Shown: positions 29,080 through 38,281, counted from the first letter of the stretch. The stretch: 64,000 nt of DNA from Pseudomonas protegens (GCF_003363755.1 NZ_CP031396.1:124001-188000); one strand, 5' to 3'. Numbers and translations are program-made. The notes: generated from the letters alone by a model not told the origin.

Positions 29080-30534
29080 TCAATAGCGCCAGAAAACCGG
29101 GGTAATCAGTACCAGCACCGTCAGGATTTCCAGGCGCCCCAGAAGCATGCCGATGGTCAGCAGCCATTTCGCCGCATCAGGCAGCGATGAGAAGTTGCCG
29201 GCAGGCCCAATGATGCTGCCCAACCCGGGGCCGACGTTGCACACTGCGGTGGCAGCGCCGCTCAATGCCGTCGTCCAGTCCAGGCCAATCAGGGCAAGCC
29301 CCAGGGCCAGTAGTGCAATGGTGATGGTGAAGAAGAACGAGAACGTCAGCAGCGAGCGCACAATATCCTCGTCGATGGGATGGCCGTTGTACTTTTTCTG
29401 AATCACCGCCCGTGGGTGAATCAACTGCTTCAGACTGCTGATCAGCAGACTTGCAGCGACCTGGAAACGGAAAATCTTCAAACCGCCAGCCGTGGAGCCC
29501 GAGCAGCCGCCGACAAAGGTCAGGTAAAAGAACAGCAACACTGCAAAACTACCCCACGTGGTGTAGTCACCCACGGCGATGCCGGTGGTGGTGACCACTG
29601 ACGTCACATTGATCGCCACAATCCGCAGTGCGTCCCACCATCCGTAATCGCTGTGCCAGGACAGCCAGGTTCCCACCGCCAGGGAGATGACGATGAGGAA
29701 ACCCAGGAAGCCACGGACCTGATGATCCTTGAACAGTGCACGCCGATTGCCTCGCAACGTCGTCACATAGAGCGTGAAGGGCAGGCTGCCGAGGATCATG
29801 ATGACCACCGCGATCCAGTGTATGGCCGGTTGAGTCCAATGTCCGAGCGAAGCATCGGAAGTCGAAAAACCTCCAGTTGAAATCAGTGACATGGCGTGAT
29901 TGACCGCTTCGAAAGGCGTCATCCCGGCAATCCACAGCGCCAGGGTGGCCAAGCCGGTGAGCCCCAGATAGACCAGCAGGATCGACTTGGCTGCGACGTG
30001 GGAGCGAGGCGCAACCTTTTCCGACCAGTCCGAGGATTCGGTCTGGAACAAGCGCATGCCCCCGACCCGTAACAATGGCAGCACCGCCACTGCCATGCCG
30101 ATGAAACCGATACCGCCCAGCCAGTGCAGCATGGAGCGCCAGATCAGCAGACCAGGCGAGGCTGAGTCCAGCCCGGTAAGGACGGTCGAGCCTGTGGTCG
30201 TGATACCAGACATCGTTTCGAAGAAGGCATCGGTGTAGCTGATGTGGTGAATGAACACCATGGGCAATGCGGCAAAGATACACACAACCAGCCAACTGCC
30301 TGTGGTCAGCAGGTACATGTCGCGGGGCCGCAGTTGAGTGCCTTCGCGGCTGCGCTGCATAACCAGCAACAGGCCCGTGACAAAGGTAATCATGCTGGAC
30401 CAGAGGAACGCGGACAGCTCCTCGTTGCGGTCATGGATCAGTAACGTGATCATCGGAATAGCCATGCTGATGGCCAGGGTGATCAGAAAAATACCCAAGA
30501 TAAAACCGATAAGTCGCATTGCCGCGATGGACAT
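29080..30534 (-). CDS. trkH: TrkH-type potassium uptake protein
   Basis: 484 residues with about ten to twelve hydrophobic segments and the four-fold pore-loop pattern of Trk/Ktr/HKT transporters: glycine-bearing loops such as SGITTTGSTVL, STGGFSTSD, VVTTTGIAVGD and CNVGPGLGSI. It is the membrane subunit for potassium uptake and works with cytosolic TrkA, which is not in the window. Length matches TrkH (about 483). The ATG at 30534 is used; the ribosome site is weak. It reads away from the DUF2946 gene across a 149-bp gap. Confidence 0.93.
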   Translation of the reverse strand: MSIAAMRLIGFILGIFLITLAISMAIPMITLLIHDRNEELSAFLWSSMITFVTGLLLVMQRSREGTQLRPRDMYLLTTGSWLVVCIFAALPMVFIHHISYTDAFFETMSGITTTGSTVLTGLDSASPGLLIWRSMLHWLGGIGFIGMAVAVLPLLRVGGMRLFQTESSDWSEKVAPRSHVAAKSILLVYLGLTGLATLALWIAGMTPFEAVNHAMSLISTGGFSTSDASLGHWTQPAIHWIAVVIMILGSLPFTLYVTTLRGNRRALFKDHQVRGFLGFLIVISLAVGTWLSWHSDYGWWDALRIVAINVTSVVTTTGIAVGDYTTWGSFAVLLFFYLTFVGGCSGSTAGGLKIFRFQVAASLLISSLKQLIHPRAVIQKKYNGHPIDEDIVRSLLTFSFFFTITIALLALGLALIGLDWTTALSGAATAVCNVGPGLGSIIGPAGNFSSLPDAAKWLLTIGMLLGRLEILTVLVLITPVFWRY

Positions 30535-30683
30535 AAAAACCAGCCTGCTGAGTGATAACCGCGCAGCATCGGATATCTGTGCCTGGAGCGCTATAAAGTT
30601 TCAGTAAATTTTTGCCGCGAGGGCGCTTACGCCATTGAAGCCCTGCTTCATCCGTTGTGTTGTTCGATGTTAAAGTCGCCGCC

Positions 30684-31073
30684 ATGAAATTGTCCCGACC
30701 CGACCGTTCGCTCATTGCCTGGACTCTGTATTTTTGTGTCCTGTTCAATGTGTTCGCCTGCGGTTTGGGGCACGGCCAGATGATGGGCTTTGCCCTCAAC
30801 GGCGTGGGCGGGCAGTTCTGCTCCTCCCTGGGCAGCAAGGCCCCGGTGCAGACATCCGACTTCAGCGACCAGAGCGCCAGTACCTGGGCCGGCAGTTTTT
30901 CCTGCCCGGTCTGTTCGGGAGCCGCGCTCAGTCTGGTCCTGCTGTTTTGCCTGAGCTGGCTGCTGCGTATCGGCCAGCTCCGGCGCCGTACACTCGAACC
31001 GCGCTGCAAGGCGCCCCCGCGCTATTCCTGGCCTTCGGCCAACCCCAGGGCTTCTCCCCACGCTTGCGCATGA
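30684..31073 (+). CDS. DUF2946-type small membrane protein
   Basis: 129 residues from the ATG at 30684; a GTG at 30657 is in frame. There are two hydrophobic segments (about 10-32 and 75-95) and a CPVC pair before the second, the pattern of DUF2946 proteins. These proteins often sit near copper genes and TonB receptors; their biochemical role is not known. A second protein of the same type starts the mbn operon at 33339. It is followed by the small ORF at 31153 and the orphan mbnC-like gene on the same strand. Confidence 0.7.
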   Translation: MKLSRPDRSLIAWTLYFCVLFNVFACGLGHGQMMGFALNGVGGQFCSSLGSKAPVQTSDFSDQSASTWAGSFSCPVCSGAALSLVLLFCLSWLLRIGQLRRRTLEPRCKAPPRYSWPSANPRASPHACA

Positions 31074-31152
31074 CCTTTGTTAATCGCACGTCCCCCGGTC
31101 AATGGGCCGAGGACCTGTGCATGGTTATGGCTGAGATGGAAAGGAGCACGAG

Positions 31153-31245
31153 ATGCCTCGAATCATTCAAGGTTGGCAACAGCGCCTGCTGCCTGTAGCC
31201 CGCAAAGCGGGCAAGCGCCGCTGGAGGCTGACATGCGCGCACTAG
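31153..31245 (+). CDS. Possible 30-residue peptide gene before orphan mbnC-like gene
   Basis: A 30-codon ORF with a strong AAAGGAG site at 31140-31146, six bases before its ATG. The product starts MPRIIQGWQQRLLPVARK, is strongly basic, and ends in TCAH with a single Cys. Its last 13 bases overlap the start of the mbnC-like gene, so translation is probably coupled. It does not resemble the MbnA precursor. It could be a real small protein, a diverged modified-peptide precursor, or only a coupling ORF. Confidence 0.4.
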   Translation: MPRIIQGWQQRLLPVARKAGKRRWRLTCAH

Positions 31246-31814
31246 CAATCCCTTCTGGCGCCTCCCGTCTGGTGAGTAAAAGCACACGGGTAAATAACCA
31301 CGGCGACTTTCTGCTGCCGTTTCCCGATTACCCGAGCAACGCTCGCAGCTTCGTGCACCTGGATGCGCGCCTGTTGCCGTACTGGCACACCCTGTTCGAT
31401 GTCTGTCCGGGGCTGCTCAAGCTTGATCCTCCGGATGGCTTGAATATCTTCCGCGGGTTCATGACCTGGGCCTATCGCAATCATCCGCCGCTGAACTGGA
31501 CCTATTACCTGAGCGTGTGCCGCTGGCTGCTGGGTTCACGCTACCAAGCGCGGATCAACGAGGAGCACATAGAGGCGTTCATGAGCGCAGCGGCTGCGCG
31601 CTGGATCAACACCGACGACAGTCAGGCACGCGGCCTGGTGCTGGCCTGGCGCGAGTCACCGGACTGGGTGTTTGACTGGAAGGTGGCATCGCGTTCGGTG
31701 CCGGCGGGCAATGGCGAGCCGGAAGAATATCCGCCGGTGCCTTGGGACTTTGCCTGGTGCCCGTTAAGCGCCAAGGGAGGCTCGGGTTTCCGGCGCTGGT
31801 TGCCGATTCCCTGA
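31233..31814 (+). CDS. Orphan MbnC-like protein
   Basis: 193 residues from the ATG at 31233, behind GGAGG. It shares a clear block with MbnC of this window (39115-39693): a YPxxxRxFVxxDxxLxxYWHTLFDxCPGLL stretch, then LNWTYYL and an AAARW-type region. MbnC is the partner that holds peptide substrate for the MbnB iron oxidase. No mbnB-like gene lies beside this copy, so it is an orphan. Flanks are a DUF2946 gene, the overlapping small ORF and, convergently, a fasciclin gene. It may have diverged from a duplicated mbnC or serve MbnB from the operon 7 kb away. Confidence 0.75.
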   Translation: MRALAIPSGASRLVSKSTRVNNHGDFLLPFPDYPSNARSFVHLDARLLPYWHTLFDVCPGLLKLDPPDGLNIFRGFMTWAYRNHPPLNWTYYLSVCRWLLGSRYQARINEEHIEAFMSAAAARWINTDDSQARGLVLAWRESPDWVFDWKVASRSVPAGNGEPEEYPPVPWDFAWCPLSAKGGSGFRRWLPIP

Positions 31815-31875
31815 GCCCGGCATCGGTCCAACGCCTTGCGGTGCTTGCTGAGCGGCCTTGGCGCAAGCGCTGACT

Positions 31876-31900
31876 CCCGGCAGACGCAAGGTCTGCCGGG
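31876..31900. terminator. Hairpin between converging genes
   Basis: CCCGGCAGAC and GTCTGCCGGG form a perfect 10-bp stem around GCAAG, between the stops of the mbnC-like gene (+) and the fasciclin gene (-). It is placed to end both transcripts. There is no T tract on either side. Confidence 0.55.
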
Positions 31901-31909
31901 GTCCTTGCA

Positions 31910-32473
<564 letters not shown>

Positions 32474-32646
32474 GATGCAGCTCCTCGATTATTCGGCCCT
32501 CCTGATGAGGGTGCTGAATGTACGGTGCGCATCGGCAAACGGATGCAGCGCTGGCCGATTTTTGCGGCCAGCGCTCGGTCAAGCGACTCGGAAGCGCCAT
32601 CCCGGGCTGCGCAGCAAGCGCAGAACAGGGCAGGGCGCGCGGCGCC

Positions 32647-32934
32647 TTACTTCGACATCCAGCTGATCACCGCTTGGTAATCCTCGGCGCTGCAATCCAT
32701 GCACAAGCCACGGGGCGGCATGGCATTGAAGCCTTCGGTCACGTGCTTGACCAATACCTCAGTGCCTTGAGCCAGGCGCGGCTTCCAGGCTTGCTGATCG
32801 CCTTTTTTCGGCGCCATGGGCAACTGCCCGCTGTGGCAGGCGGTGCAGGCGCGGTTGAACACTGCCTGTGGGTCCTGGGCGGCGTGAGCACTGGTGAATG
32901 CGAGTAAACAGGCGGCGGCCAATAGGGTCTTCAT
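32647..32934 (-). CDS. Cytochrome c5-family protein
   Basis: 95 residues from the ATG at 32934, behind AGGA; an ATG at 32946 is less well spaced. A signal peptide (cleavage near AHA-AQ) is followed by one heme-c site CTACH (Cys30, Cys33, His34) and a likely axial Met in NAMPPRG. A second Cys pair, CMDC, is characteristic of cytochrome c5. It is a small periplasmic electron carrier. Its place near the mbn genes, which include the di-heme enzyme MbnH, is suggestive but not proof of a link. Confidence 0.88.
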   Translation of the reverse strand: MKTLLAAACLLAFTSAHAAQDPQAVFNRACTACHSGQLPMAPKKGDQQAWKPRLAQGTEVLVKHVTEGFNAMPPRGLCMDCSAEDYQAVISWMSK

Positions 32935-33338
32935 GACGGTCCTCATCGTGTTCTTATCATCAGGTTGTCGTGCAGGTGCGCGATGGAGGCAGTGTAGGGA
33001 GGGGATTCTTACGCACCCACTGCGACAGCCTGCCGCAGGTGCTGGCAGCCAGCGCTCAGTTGAGCGATCCGCCTGAAGAGGGCAGTCGGCCTGTGGCAGG
33101 TTGTCGCACGTCAGGCCGGCAAAGCCTGCGTGCTACATTGCCGGCCGACGGGATGCTTTCTCTAGGCAGGGTTACATCACGTCACTGAGTGCCGGTGTTT
33201 CGCGAGGAGCACGGCACTTTTTTGCAGATTTCACGGGTCGGGCCTGGCAGGCATCGACGCCAACGATCAGGCACTCAAGCACGGAACATGCCCCTTCACC
33301 GGGCATCGCTGATACACCCAAACGGCAGGGACACTTGC
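32935..33338 (+). promoter_or_regulatory. 404-bp leader/promoter region of the mbn operon
   Basis: No gene. It separates the cytochrome gene (-) from the DUF2946 gene (+) and must hold both promoters. On the + strand there is a long hairpin at 33106-33133 (GCACG and CAGGC pairing with GCCTG and CGTGC, one bulge). A competing pairing exists of GGCCGGC (33114-33120) with GCCGGCC (33140-33146). A rho-independent terminator follows at 33189-33223. No + strand gene lies upstream, so these belong to a leader or a small RNA. I found no known riboswitch consensus. Confidence 0.5.
33189..33223 (+). terminator. Rho-independent terminator in the mbn leader
   Basis: GTGCCGGTG pairs with CACGGCAC (one bulged G, 8 bp), followed at once by six T (33218-33223). 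Orientation is +. It lies 116 bp before the DUF2946 start, with no + strand gene ahead of it. It therefore ends either a short RNA or a regulated leader. Confidence 0.65.
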
Positions 33339-33758
33339 ATGATCTTCAACCGGCACCGGCGACACGCTAGGCCCACGCTCGACCTGCTGGTCTGCCTGTT
33401 GGCCATGGTCTTGCAGGCGGTGACCTGGGCCAGCATGCCGATGCCCGTCGCGGGCTCCAGCGCCAGCGATGAGTGGCTGCTGGTGTGCACCGCCCAAGGC
33501 ATGCAGCGCGTGTCCCTTGCCGAGTTCCAGGCCCGCGCCGGCCAGGATCAGGATCAGGACGACAACCAGGGGCAGGGGGCTGCCCAAGGCTGTGCCCTAT
33601 GCCCCTTTGTCGGCGGTGTGGCGCTGCAGCCGGCCTGGCCTTTGCTGTCGGCAGATGGCGACGACCATGGGGTCCCAAGCGCGCCTGCAGATACCCGTCC
33701 TCCCGTCAGCAAGAGCTACGACACGTCCCAGGCCAGGGCGCCGCCGGCCATCGGCTGA
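33339..33758 (+). CDS. DUF2946-type protein, first gene of the mbn operon
   Basis: 139 residues from the ATG at 33339, behind GCAGGGA; longer in-frame starts have no ribosome site. An N-terminal hydrophobic segment (about 10-32) is followed by a polar Gln/Asp-rich linker (QDQDQDDNQGQG) and a CALCPF Cys pair, the pattern of DUF2946. The end is low-complexity Pro/Ser. It is 72 bp upstream of mbnT and probably co-transcribed. Such genes often precede copper-linked TonB receptors; the role is unknown. Confidence 0.7.
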   Translation: MIFNRHRRHARPTLDLLVCLLAMVLQAVTWASMPMPVAGSSASDEWLLVCTAQGMQRVSLAEFQARAGQDQDQDDNQGQGAAQGCALCPFVGGVALQPAWPLLSADGDDHGVPSAPADTRPPVSKSYDTSQARAPPAIG

Positions 33759-33830
33759 TCGCCTGTCATCACGCCAGCCCTGAAGTTGTAGGCCTGGCGC
33801 ACTTTCGTGATCACCTTTGGACGTCCTGTC

Positions 33831-35966
33831 ATGTCTGCTATGACCCCGGTAGCGGCCGCCTTGCGCGTTGCCGAACCTTTTGCCGTGCATTCTTTTCATC
33901 ACACTGGCGCTGCCCATGGCGTGCCGGGCCGGCGCCGCTGGCCATTGTCGCTGCTGACGATTTCCTGCGCGCTGGCCATCAACAGCGCTTATGGGCAAGC
34001 CTCGGCCCCGGACGAGGCCACGTCGCCTTTCGCCCTGGACACCACCACCATCACCGCAACCCGCACCGTCAACAGTGGGTTTGCGCTACCGGCGTCGGTG
34101 TCGGTTGTCGATCGCCAGCTACTCGATGATGCCCAGGTCAATACCCTGGCCACGGCGCTGCGCACCCTGCCCAACGTGAACTACGGCGGTGGCCCCCGGG
34201 CCGCCGCGCAAAGTCCGGCGATCCGTGGCCTGCAGGGACCGCGGATCATCCTCACGGTGGATGGCGCACGGCGCAACAATGACGGCGGGGTCAACACACC
34301 GCTGCTGATCGATCCGGACCTGATCCGGCAGATCGACGTGGTCCGTGGGCCAATGTCCGCTGCTTATGGCAGCGGCGGGCTGGGCGGGGTGATGGCCATA
34401 GAGACGCTCAATGCCGACGACATTCTTGAACCGGGCCAAAGCAGTGGTGGCCGGATCAAGGCCGGTTATCGCAGCGTCAACCGCGAGTCGTCGAGCAACC
34501 TGACCCTGGCCGCGCGAGGGGATCGGGCGGATGTTCTGGCCAGCGCCACCTACCGCGACTACGGCACCATTCATACCGGGGCCAGCGGCGCCGACGCCCA
34601 GTACCCCAATGACGGCCAGCTCAAGAGTGGCCTGCTCAAGACCCGTTTCTCGCCCAACGAGCTGAACCATTTCGAGCTCGGTTACCAGCGCTTTGCCGAC
34701 GTGATGGTCGGCCCAACCAACCCTGGCGGCAACCTGCTGTTTCCGTTCGCGCAGAAACTCCAGCGTGAACAGGAGCAGTACAACGCCAGCTGGGCCTTCG
34801 AGGATGCCGAGCAGCGTTTGCTGGACGGCAAGCTGGCGGTTTACCAGACGCGTTTCACCCTCGACGGCGACAGCCGTTCGGTGCCACGTCAACCCACCAC
34901 GGCGACCCAGACCAAGACCCTGGGCGCCAGCCTGCAGAACACCAGCCGCATCGAGCTGGGGAGCGGTTCGCACCATCGTGTGACCTACGGCGTGGACGGT
35001 TACCGCGACACCAACGAAAACGCCTCCGACGGTCAGTCCAACAGCGTGTTGCCCAATGGCCAGATGCGCGCCCTGGGTGGCTTTGTTCAGGATGAGATGG
35101 CCTTTCTCGACGACTGGACCCTGATTGCCGCCCTGCGCCATGACGACTATCGCCTGACATCCCCCGGCCAGGACGACTCCAACCACAGCCGGCTTTCGCC
35201 CAAGGTGGCGCTCAAGTATCAGCCCTGGGAATTCCTCGGGGTGTTCGTCAGCTACGGCGAGGCGTTCCGCGCGCCCACCATGACCGAGATGTTCGGCAAC
35301 CTGAACACTCGCCGGGCGCTGTTCAATTTTCGCCCCAATCCCGGCCTCAAGCCGGAAACCAGCAAGACCCGGGAGGTCGGCGCCACGCTGGCGTTCGATG
35401 ATCTGCTGGCCGGGGGCGACAGCCTGCGGGCCAAGGTCACCTACTTTCGCGAAGACGTCGACGACCTGATCGATCAGCAGGTGGTCGGCCGCTATGCGCG
35501 CCAGGCGCCGTTTGCCGGCACCGGGATGATTTTCCAGCGGGTCAACGTGGCTCAGGCCGAGCGCCATGGCGGTGAGGCGCAACTGAGCTACCAATGGCAG
35601 CGCCTGTCCGTGGGCGCCGGCTATTCGCGGCTGCGTTCGCGCAATGCCGACACCGGGGCGCAGTTGTATGCACCGCCGGACAAGTTCGTGCTCGGTGGCC
35701 AGTACCGCCTGGATGAGCACTGGTCCCTGAACTACCAGGGCCAGTACGTCTGGGCCCAGGACTACGACGCCACCCTGCTGCGGCGGCGCAAGGGCTATGT
35801 GATCCACGACATCGGAGGTGCTTTCGAGTACCGCCAATACCGCGCCGACCTGGGCGTCAGCAACCTGTTCGACAAGGCCTACAGCACCTATCAGCAGTCG
35901 TTGGCCAACACCTTTACCTATGAAGAAGGCCGCAGCGTGAACCTCACGCTGAGCGCGCGTTTCTGA
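33831..35966 (+). CDS. mbnT: MbnT, TonB-dependent receptor for copper-methanobactin
   Basis: 711 residues from the ATG at 33831; a GTG at 33807 and an ATG at 33840 are also in frame. The N-terminus is long before the signal region (SLLTISCALAINSAYG). Then come a TonB-box-like stretch (LDTTTITATRT), a plug domain (about 75-190, with RGLQGPRIILTVDGAR and VVRGPMSAAYGSGGLGG) and a 22-strand barrel ending in LSARF. Within the family it looks like the heme/hemoglobin type. The assignment as the methanobactin importer comes from its place before mbnP, mbnH and mbnA. Confidence 0.85.
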   Translation: MSAMTPVAAALRVAEPFAVHSFHHTGAAHGVPGRRRWPLSLLTISCALAINSAYGQASAPDEATSPFALDTTTITATRTVNSGFALPASVSVVDRQLLDDAQVNTLATALRTLPNVNYGGGPRAAAQSPAIRGLQGPRIILTVDGARRNNDGGVNTPLLIDPDLIRQIDVVRGPMSAAYGSGGLGGVMAIETLNADDILEPGQSSGGRIKAGYRSVNRESSSNLTLAARGDRADVLASATYRDYGTIHTGASGADAQYPNDGQLKSGLLKTRFSPNELNHFELGYQRFADVMVGPTNPGGNLLFPFAQKLQREQEQYNASWAFEDAEQRLLDGKLAVYQTRFTLDGDSRSVPRQPTTATQTKTLGASLQNTSRIELGSGSHHRVTYGVDGYRDTNENASDGQSNSVLPNGQMRALGGFVQDEMAFLDDWTLIAALRHDDYRLTSPGQDDSNHSRLSPKVALKYQPWEFLGVFVSYGEAFRAPTMTEMFGNLNTRRALFNFRPNPGLKPETSKTREVGATLAFDDLLAGGDSLRAKVTYFREDVDDLIDQQVVGRYARQAPFAGTGMIFQRVNVAQAERHGGEAQLSYQWQRLSVGAGYSRLRSRNADTGAQLYAPPDKFVLGGQYRLDEHWSLNYQGQYVWAQDYDATLLRRRKGYVIHDIGGAFEYRQYRADLGVSNLFDKAYSTYQQSLANTFTYEEGRSVNLTLSARF

Positions 35967-35982
35967 CCTCGGGAGCTTCACG

Positions 35983-36870
35983 ATGGGTTATTTGACTTCA
36001 CGCCTTGCCCTGATCGCCCTGGCCGGGCTGGCCGGGTGCGCCGCGAAGGAACCAGTGCCCCCTGCCGAGCAGGCGGTCATTGTGGATTTCGCCCTGGTGG
36101 CCGGCGCTCAGCCGGTGAACTGCGGCCAACCCTTTGGCCCACTGGGCCGCGACCGCAAGAGGCTGGCGCTGCACGATGCGCGCTTTTATGTACAGGACGT
36201 GGCGCTGATCGACGCCGCAGGCCAGCGGGTGCCCCTACGCCTGGATATCAATGACTGGCAGGACGCCCAGGTGGCCTTGCTCGACTTCGAAGACGGCAGC
36301 GGGCATTGCGCAGGTGGCACGCCAGGCACCCACACCCAGGTATCCGGCCACGTACCGCCGGGGCACTACCGGGGGCTGAGCCTGACCCTGGGCGTGCCGC
36401 AGGCGTTGAACCACACCAGCACCGAACTGCAGGGCGCGCCCCTGGACCTGGCCGCCATGGGCTGGAGCTGGCAGGCCGGGCGCAAGTTCATCAAGGTCGA
36501 GGTCGATCCTGTCGGCGGCGTGACCAAGGTCGACGGCGCCAGGGCCAACACTTGGTACCTGCACCTGGGCGCCACTGGCTGCAACGGCAACCCGGTGACC
36601 GGTGAGACGGTGGCGTGCCAGCGGGCCAACCGCATTCCCCTGACGCTGCCGGACTTCGACCCGGCCAGGCAGCAGGTGGCTCTGGACCTGGCGGCGTTGT
36701 TCCAGGACAGCACGCTAGGCGAAGACCGGGGCGCGGCAGTGGGCTGCATGAGCGGCCCGAGCGATCCGGAGTGCGTGACCCTGTTCCCGCGCCTGGGCCT
36801 GGATTTGAACAGTGGCCAGCCTGTGCAACCCGGGCATTCGCCGGCGTTCGTCGCGCGCGCCAAGCCATGA
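35983..36870 (+). CDS. mbnP: MbnP, periplasmic copper-binding lipoprotein
   Basis: 295 residues with a lipobox (LAGC) at about 16-19. The body matches the MbnP family: GxPxxCGxPF-like start, DARFYVQDVALID, an HYRGLSLTLGVP segment, MGWSWQAGRKFIKVEV with adjacent Trp residues, and a Cys-rich end (GCMSGPSDPEC). MbnP partners the di-heme enzyme MbnH, which oxidises a Trp of MbnP to kynurenine to build a copper site. The ATGA overlap with mbnH fits that partnership. Confidence 0.9.
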   Translation: MGYLTSRLALIALAGLAGCAAKEPVPPAEQAVIVDFALVAGAQPVNCGQPFGPLGRDRKRLALHDARFYVQDVALIDAAGQRVPLRLDINDWQDAQVALLDFEDGSGHCAGGTPGTHTQVSGHVPPGHYRGLSLTLGVPQALNHTSTELQGAPLDLAAMGWSWQAGRKFIKVEVDPVGGVTKVDGARANTWYLHLGATGCNGNPVTGETVACQRANRIPLTLPDFDPARQQVALDLAALFQDSTLGEDRGAAVGCMSGPSDPECVTLFPRLGLDLNSGQPVQPGHSPAFVARAKP

Positions 36871-38003
36871 AGGGCAGGGGCGGATACCGGCTCGCAGGGC
36901 TGCTGCTGAGCGTGCTTGTGGCCTCGCCGGTGGCTGCGCAGGACTGGCACTGGCAACTGCCGTCCCATGTGCCCGAACCGCGGGTGCCAGCGGATAACCC
37001 GATGTCGGCGGTCAAGGTTGAGCTAGGTCGGCGGCTGTTCTATGACCGGCGACTGTCGGCCACGGGCAACCGCTCCTGCAGCGCTTGCCACCTGCAGGAG
37101 CGGGCCTTTAGCGACGGTCGCGCGCTGTCGGTGGGCGGCACCGGGGAACTGACTCACCGCAATGCCCCTGGGCTGGCCAACAGTGCCTGGAACGCCACCT
37201 ATAACTGGGCGGCGCCGGCCATCGTCAGCCTGGAGCGGCAGATGGAAGTCCCGCTGTTTAGCGACGACCCGATCGAGATGGGGGTCAATGACGGCAATCG
37301 CCAGCAGATCCTCGCGCGGCTGGCGGCCGATCCGCTGTACCCGCCGCTGTTCCGCCAGGCCTTCGCCGATCAGCCGCAGCCGTTGAGCATGGCCTCGGTG
37401 ATCCTGGCGATCTCGGCCTTCGAGCGTTCCATCGTCTCGGTGGACAGCCGTTATGACCGCTACCTGCAGGGCCGCGAGCAACTGAGCGAGAGCGAGCAGC
37501 GGGGCATGGCGCTGTTCTTTGGCGAGCGCGCCGAATGCCATCACTGTCACGGCAGCTTCAATTTCAACGATCAGGTGGTGCATGCCCGCAGCCGGGTGGT
37601 CGACACCCCGTTTCACAACACCGGGCTGTACAACATCGACGGCGCCGGCGGCTTTCCCTTCCCCAATCGCGGGCTCTATGAAAGCACCGGCAAGCCCGAG
37701 GACATGGGCGCCTTTCGTGCCCCGAGCCTGCGCAACGTCGAGGTCACCGGGCCCTATATGCACGACGGCAGCCTGGCCACGCTGGAAGCGGTGATCGACT
37801 TCTACTCCGAGGGCGGCCGCTTGATCGCCCGCGGCCCGCAGCAGGGCGATGGGCGCCTGAACCCGCACAAGAGCGGACTGATTGCGCGCATCGATTTCAC
37901 CGCGCAAGAGAAGCGCGACCTGCTGGCCTTTCTCAAGGCCCTGACCGACGACTCGCTGCTCCACGACCCGCGCTGGCAAGACCCGTGGAAGCGCCGGCCT
38001 TGA
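36867..38003 (+). CDS. mbnH: MbnH, di-heme peroxidase-like enzyme
   Basis: 378 residues from the ATG at 36867, overlapping the mbnP stop by 4 bp; earlier in-frame codons lie inside mbnP. A signal peptide (cleavage near VAA-QD) is followed by two heme-c sites, CSACH (71-75) and CHHCH (224-228), in the bacterial cytochrome c peroxidase / MauG fold. MbnH uses peroxide and a bis-Fe(IV)-type state to modify MbnP. It ends 144 bp before mbnA. Confidence 0.92.
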   Translation: MKGRGGYRLAGLLLSVLVASPVAAQDWHWQLPSHVPEPRVPADNPMSAVKVELGRRLFYDRRLSATGNRSCSACHLQERAFSDGRALSVGGTGELTHRNAPGLANSAWNATYNWAAPAIVSLERQMEVPLFSDDPIEMGVNDGNRQQILARLAADPLYPPLFRQAFADQPQPLSMASVILAISAFERSIVSVDSRYDRYLQGREQLSESEQRGMALFFGERAECHHCHGSFNFNDQVVHARSRVVDTPFHNTGLYNIDGAGGFPFPNRGLYESTGKPEDMGAFRAPSLRNVEVTGPYMHDGSLATLEAVIDFYSEGGRLIARGPQQGDGRLNPHKSGLIARIDFTAQEKRDLLAFLKALTDDSLLHDPRWQDPWKRRP

Positions 38004-38147
38004 TCCGATCCCCATCACCACGCGTGTTCCCGCCGGGAGCAAGGAGGCTGCTCTTAAGAAAACCACCCGCTGCACCGCGTTACCTCAACGGCGAATTCGC
38101 CAAACCCGGGCGCCTGCGCCCATTCAATCAAGCAAGGAGCAATACCC

Positions 38148-38243
38148 ATGAGCATCAAGATCGCTAAGAAACACACCCTGCACATCGCCGGTCGCGCCGG
38201 GGCCTGCTGCGCCTCGTGCTGTGCCCCGGTAGGCGTTAACTAA
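38148..38243 (+). CDS. mbnA: MbnA, methanobactin precursor peptide
   Basis: A 31-codon gene with AAGGAG at 38134-38139 before the ATG. The leader MSIKIAKKHTLHIAGRAGA (1-19) has the MbnA-type IKIxKK and GRA motifs. The core that follows is CCASCCAPVGVN (20-31), two Cys pairs separated by Ala-Ser. MbnB and MbnC, encoded next, convert Cys residues of such cores to oxazolone-thioamide groups that bind Cu(I). Which two of the four Cys are modified cannot be read from sequence. A stable hairpin follows the stop, before mbnB. Confidence 0.93.
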   Translation: MSIKIAKKHTLHIAGRAGACCASCCAPVGVN

Positions 38244-38250
38244 AAGCCTT

Positions 38251-38281
38251 CCCGCCACGGGCGCCCGGCGTGCGTGGCGGG
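38251..38281 (+). terminator. Hairpin between mbnA and mbnB
   Basis: CCCGCCACG (38251-38259) pairs perfectly with CGTGGCGGG (38273-38281) over 9 bp, with a 13-base loop, 8 bp after the mbnA stop. There is no T tract. It probably stabilises or partly terminates the mbnA message so that the precursor exceeds its enzymes, as is common for peptide-precursor genes. Confidence 0.55.

Noticed and set aside
28916..29167. 84-codon N-terminal extension of fitH
   Set aside because: The receiver domain begins just after the ATG at 28915; the extension has no domain or signal.
34119..35981. 620-codon open frame opposite mbnT
   Set aside because: Shadow frame opposite a clear TonB-dependent receptor.
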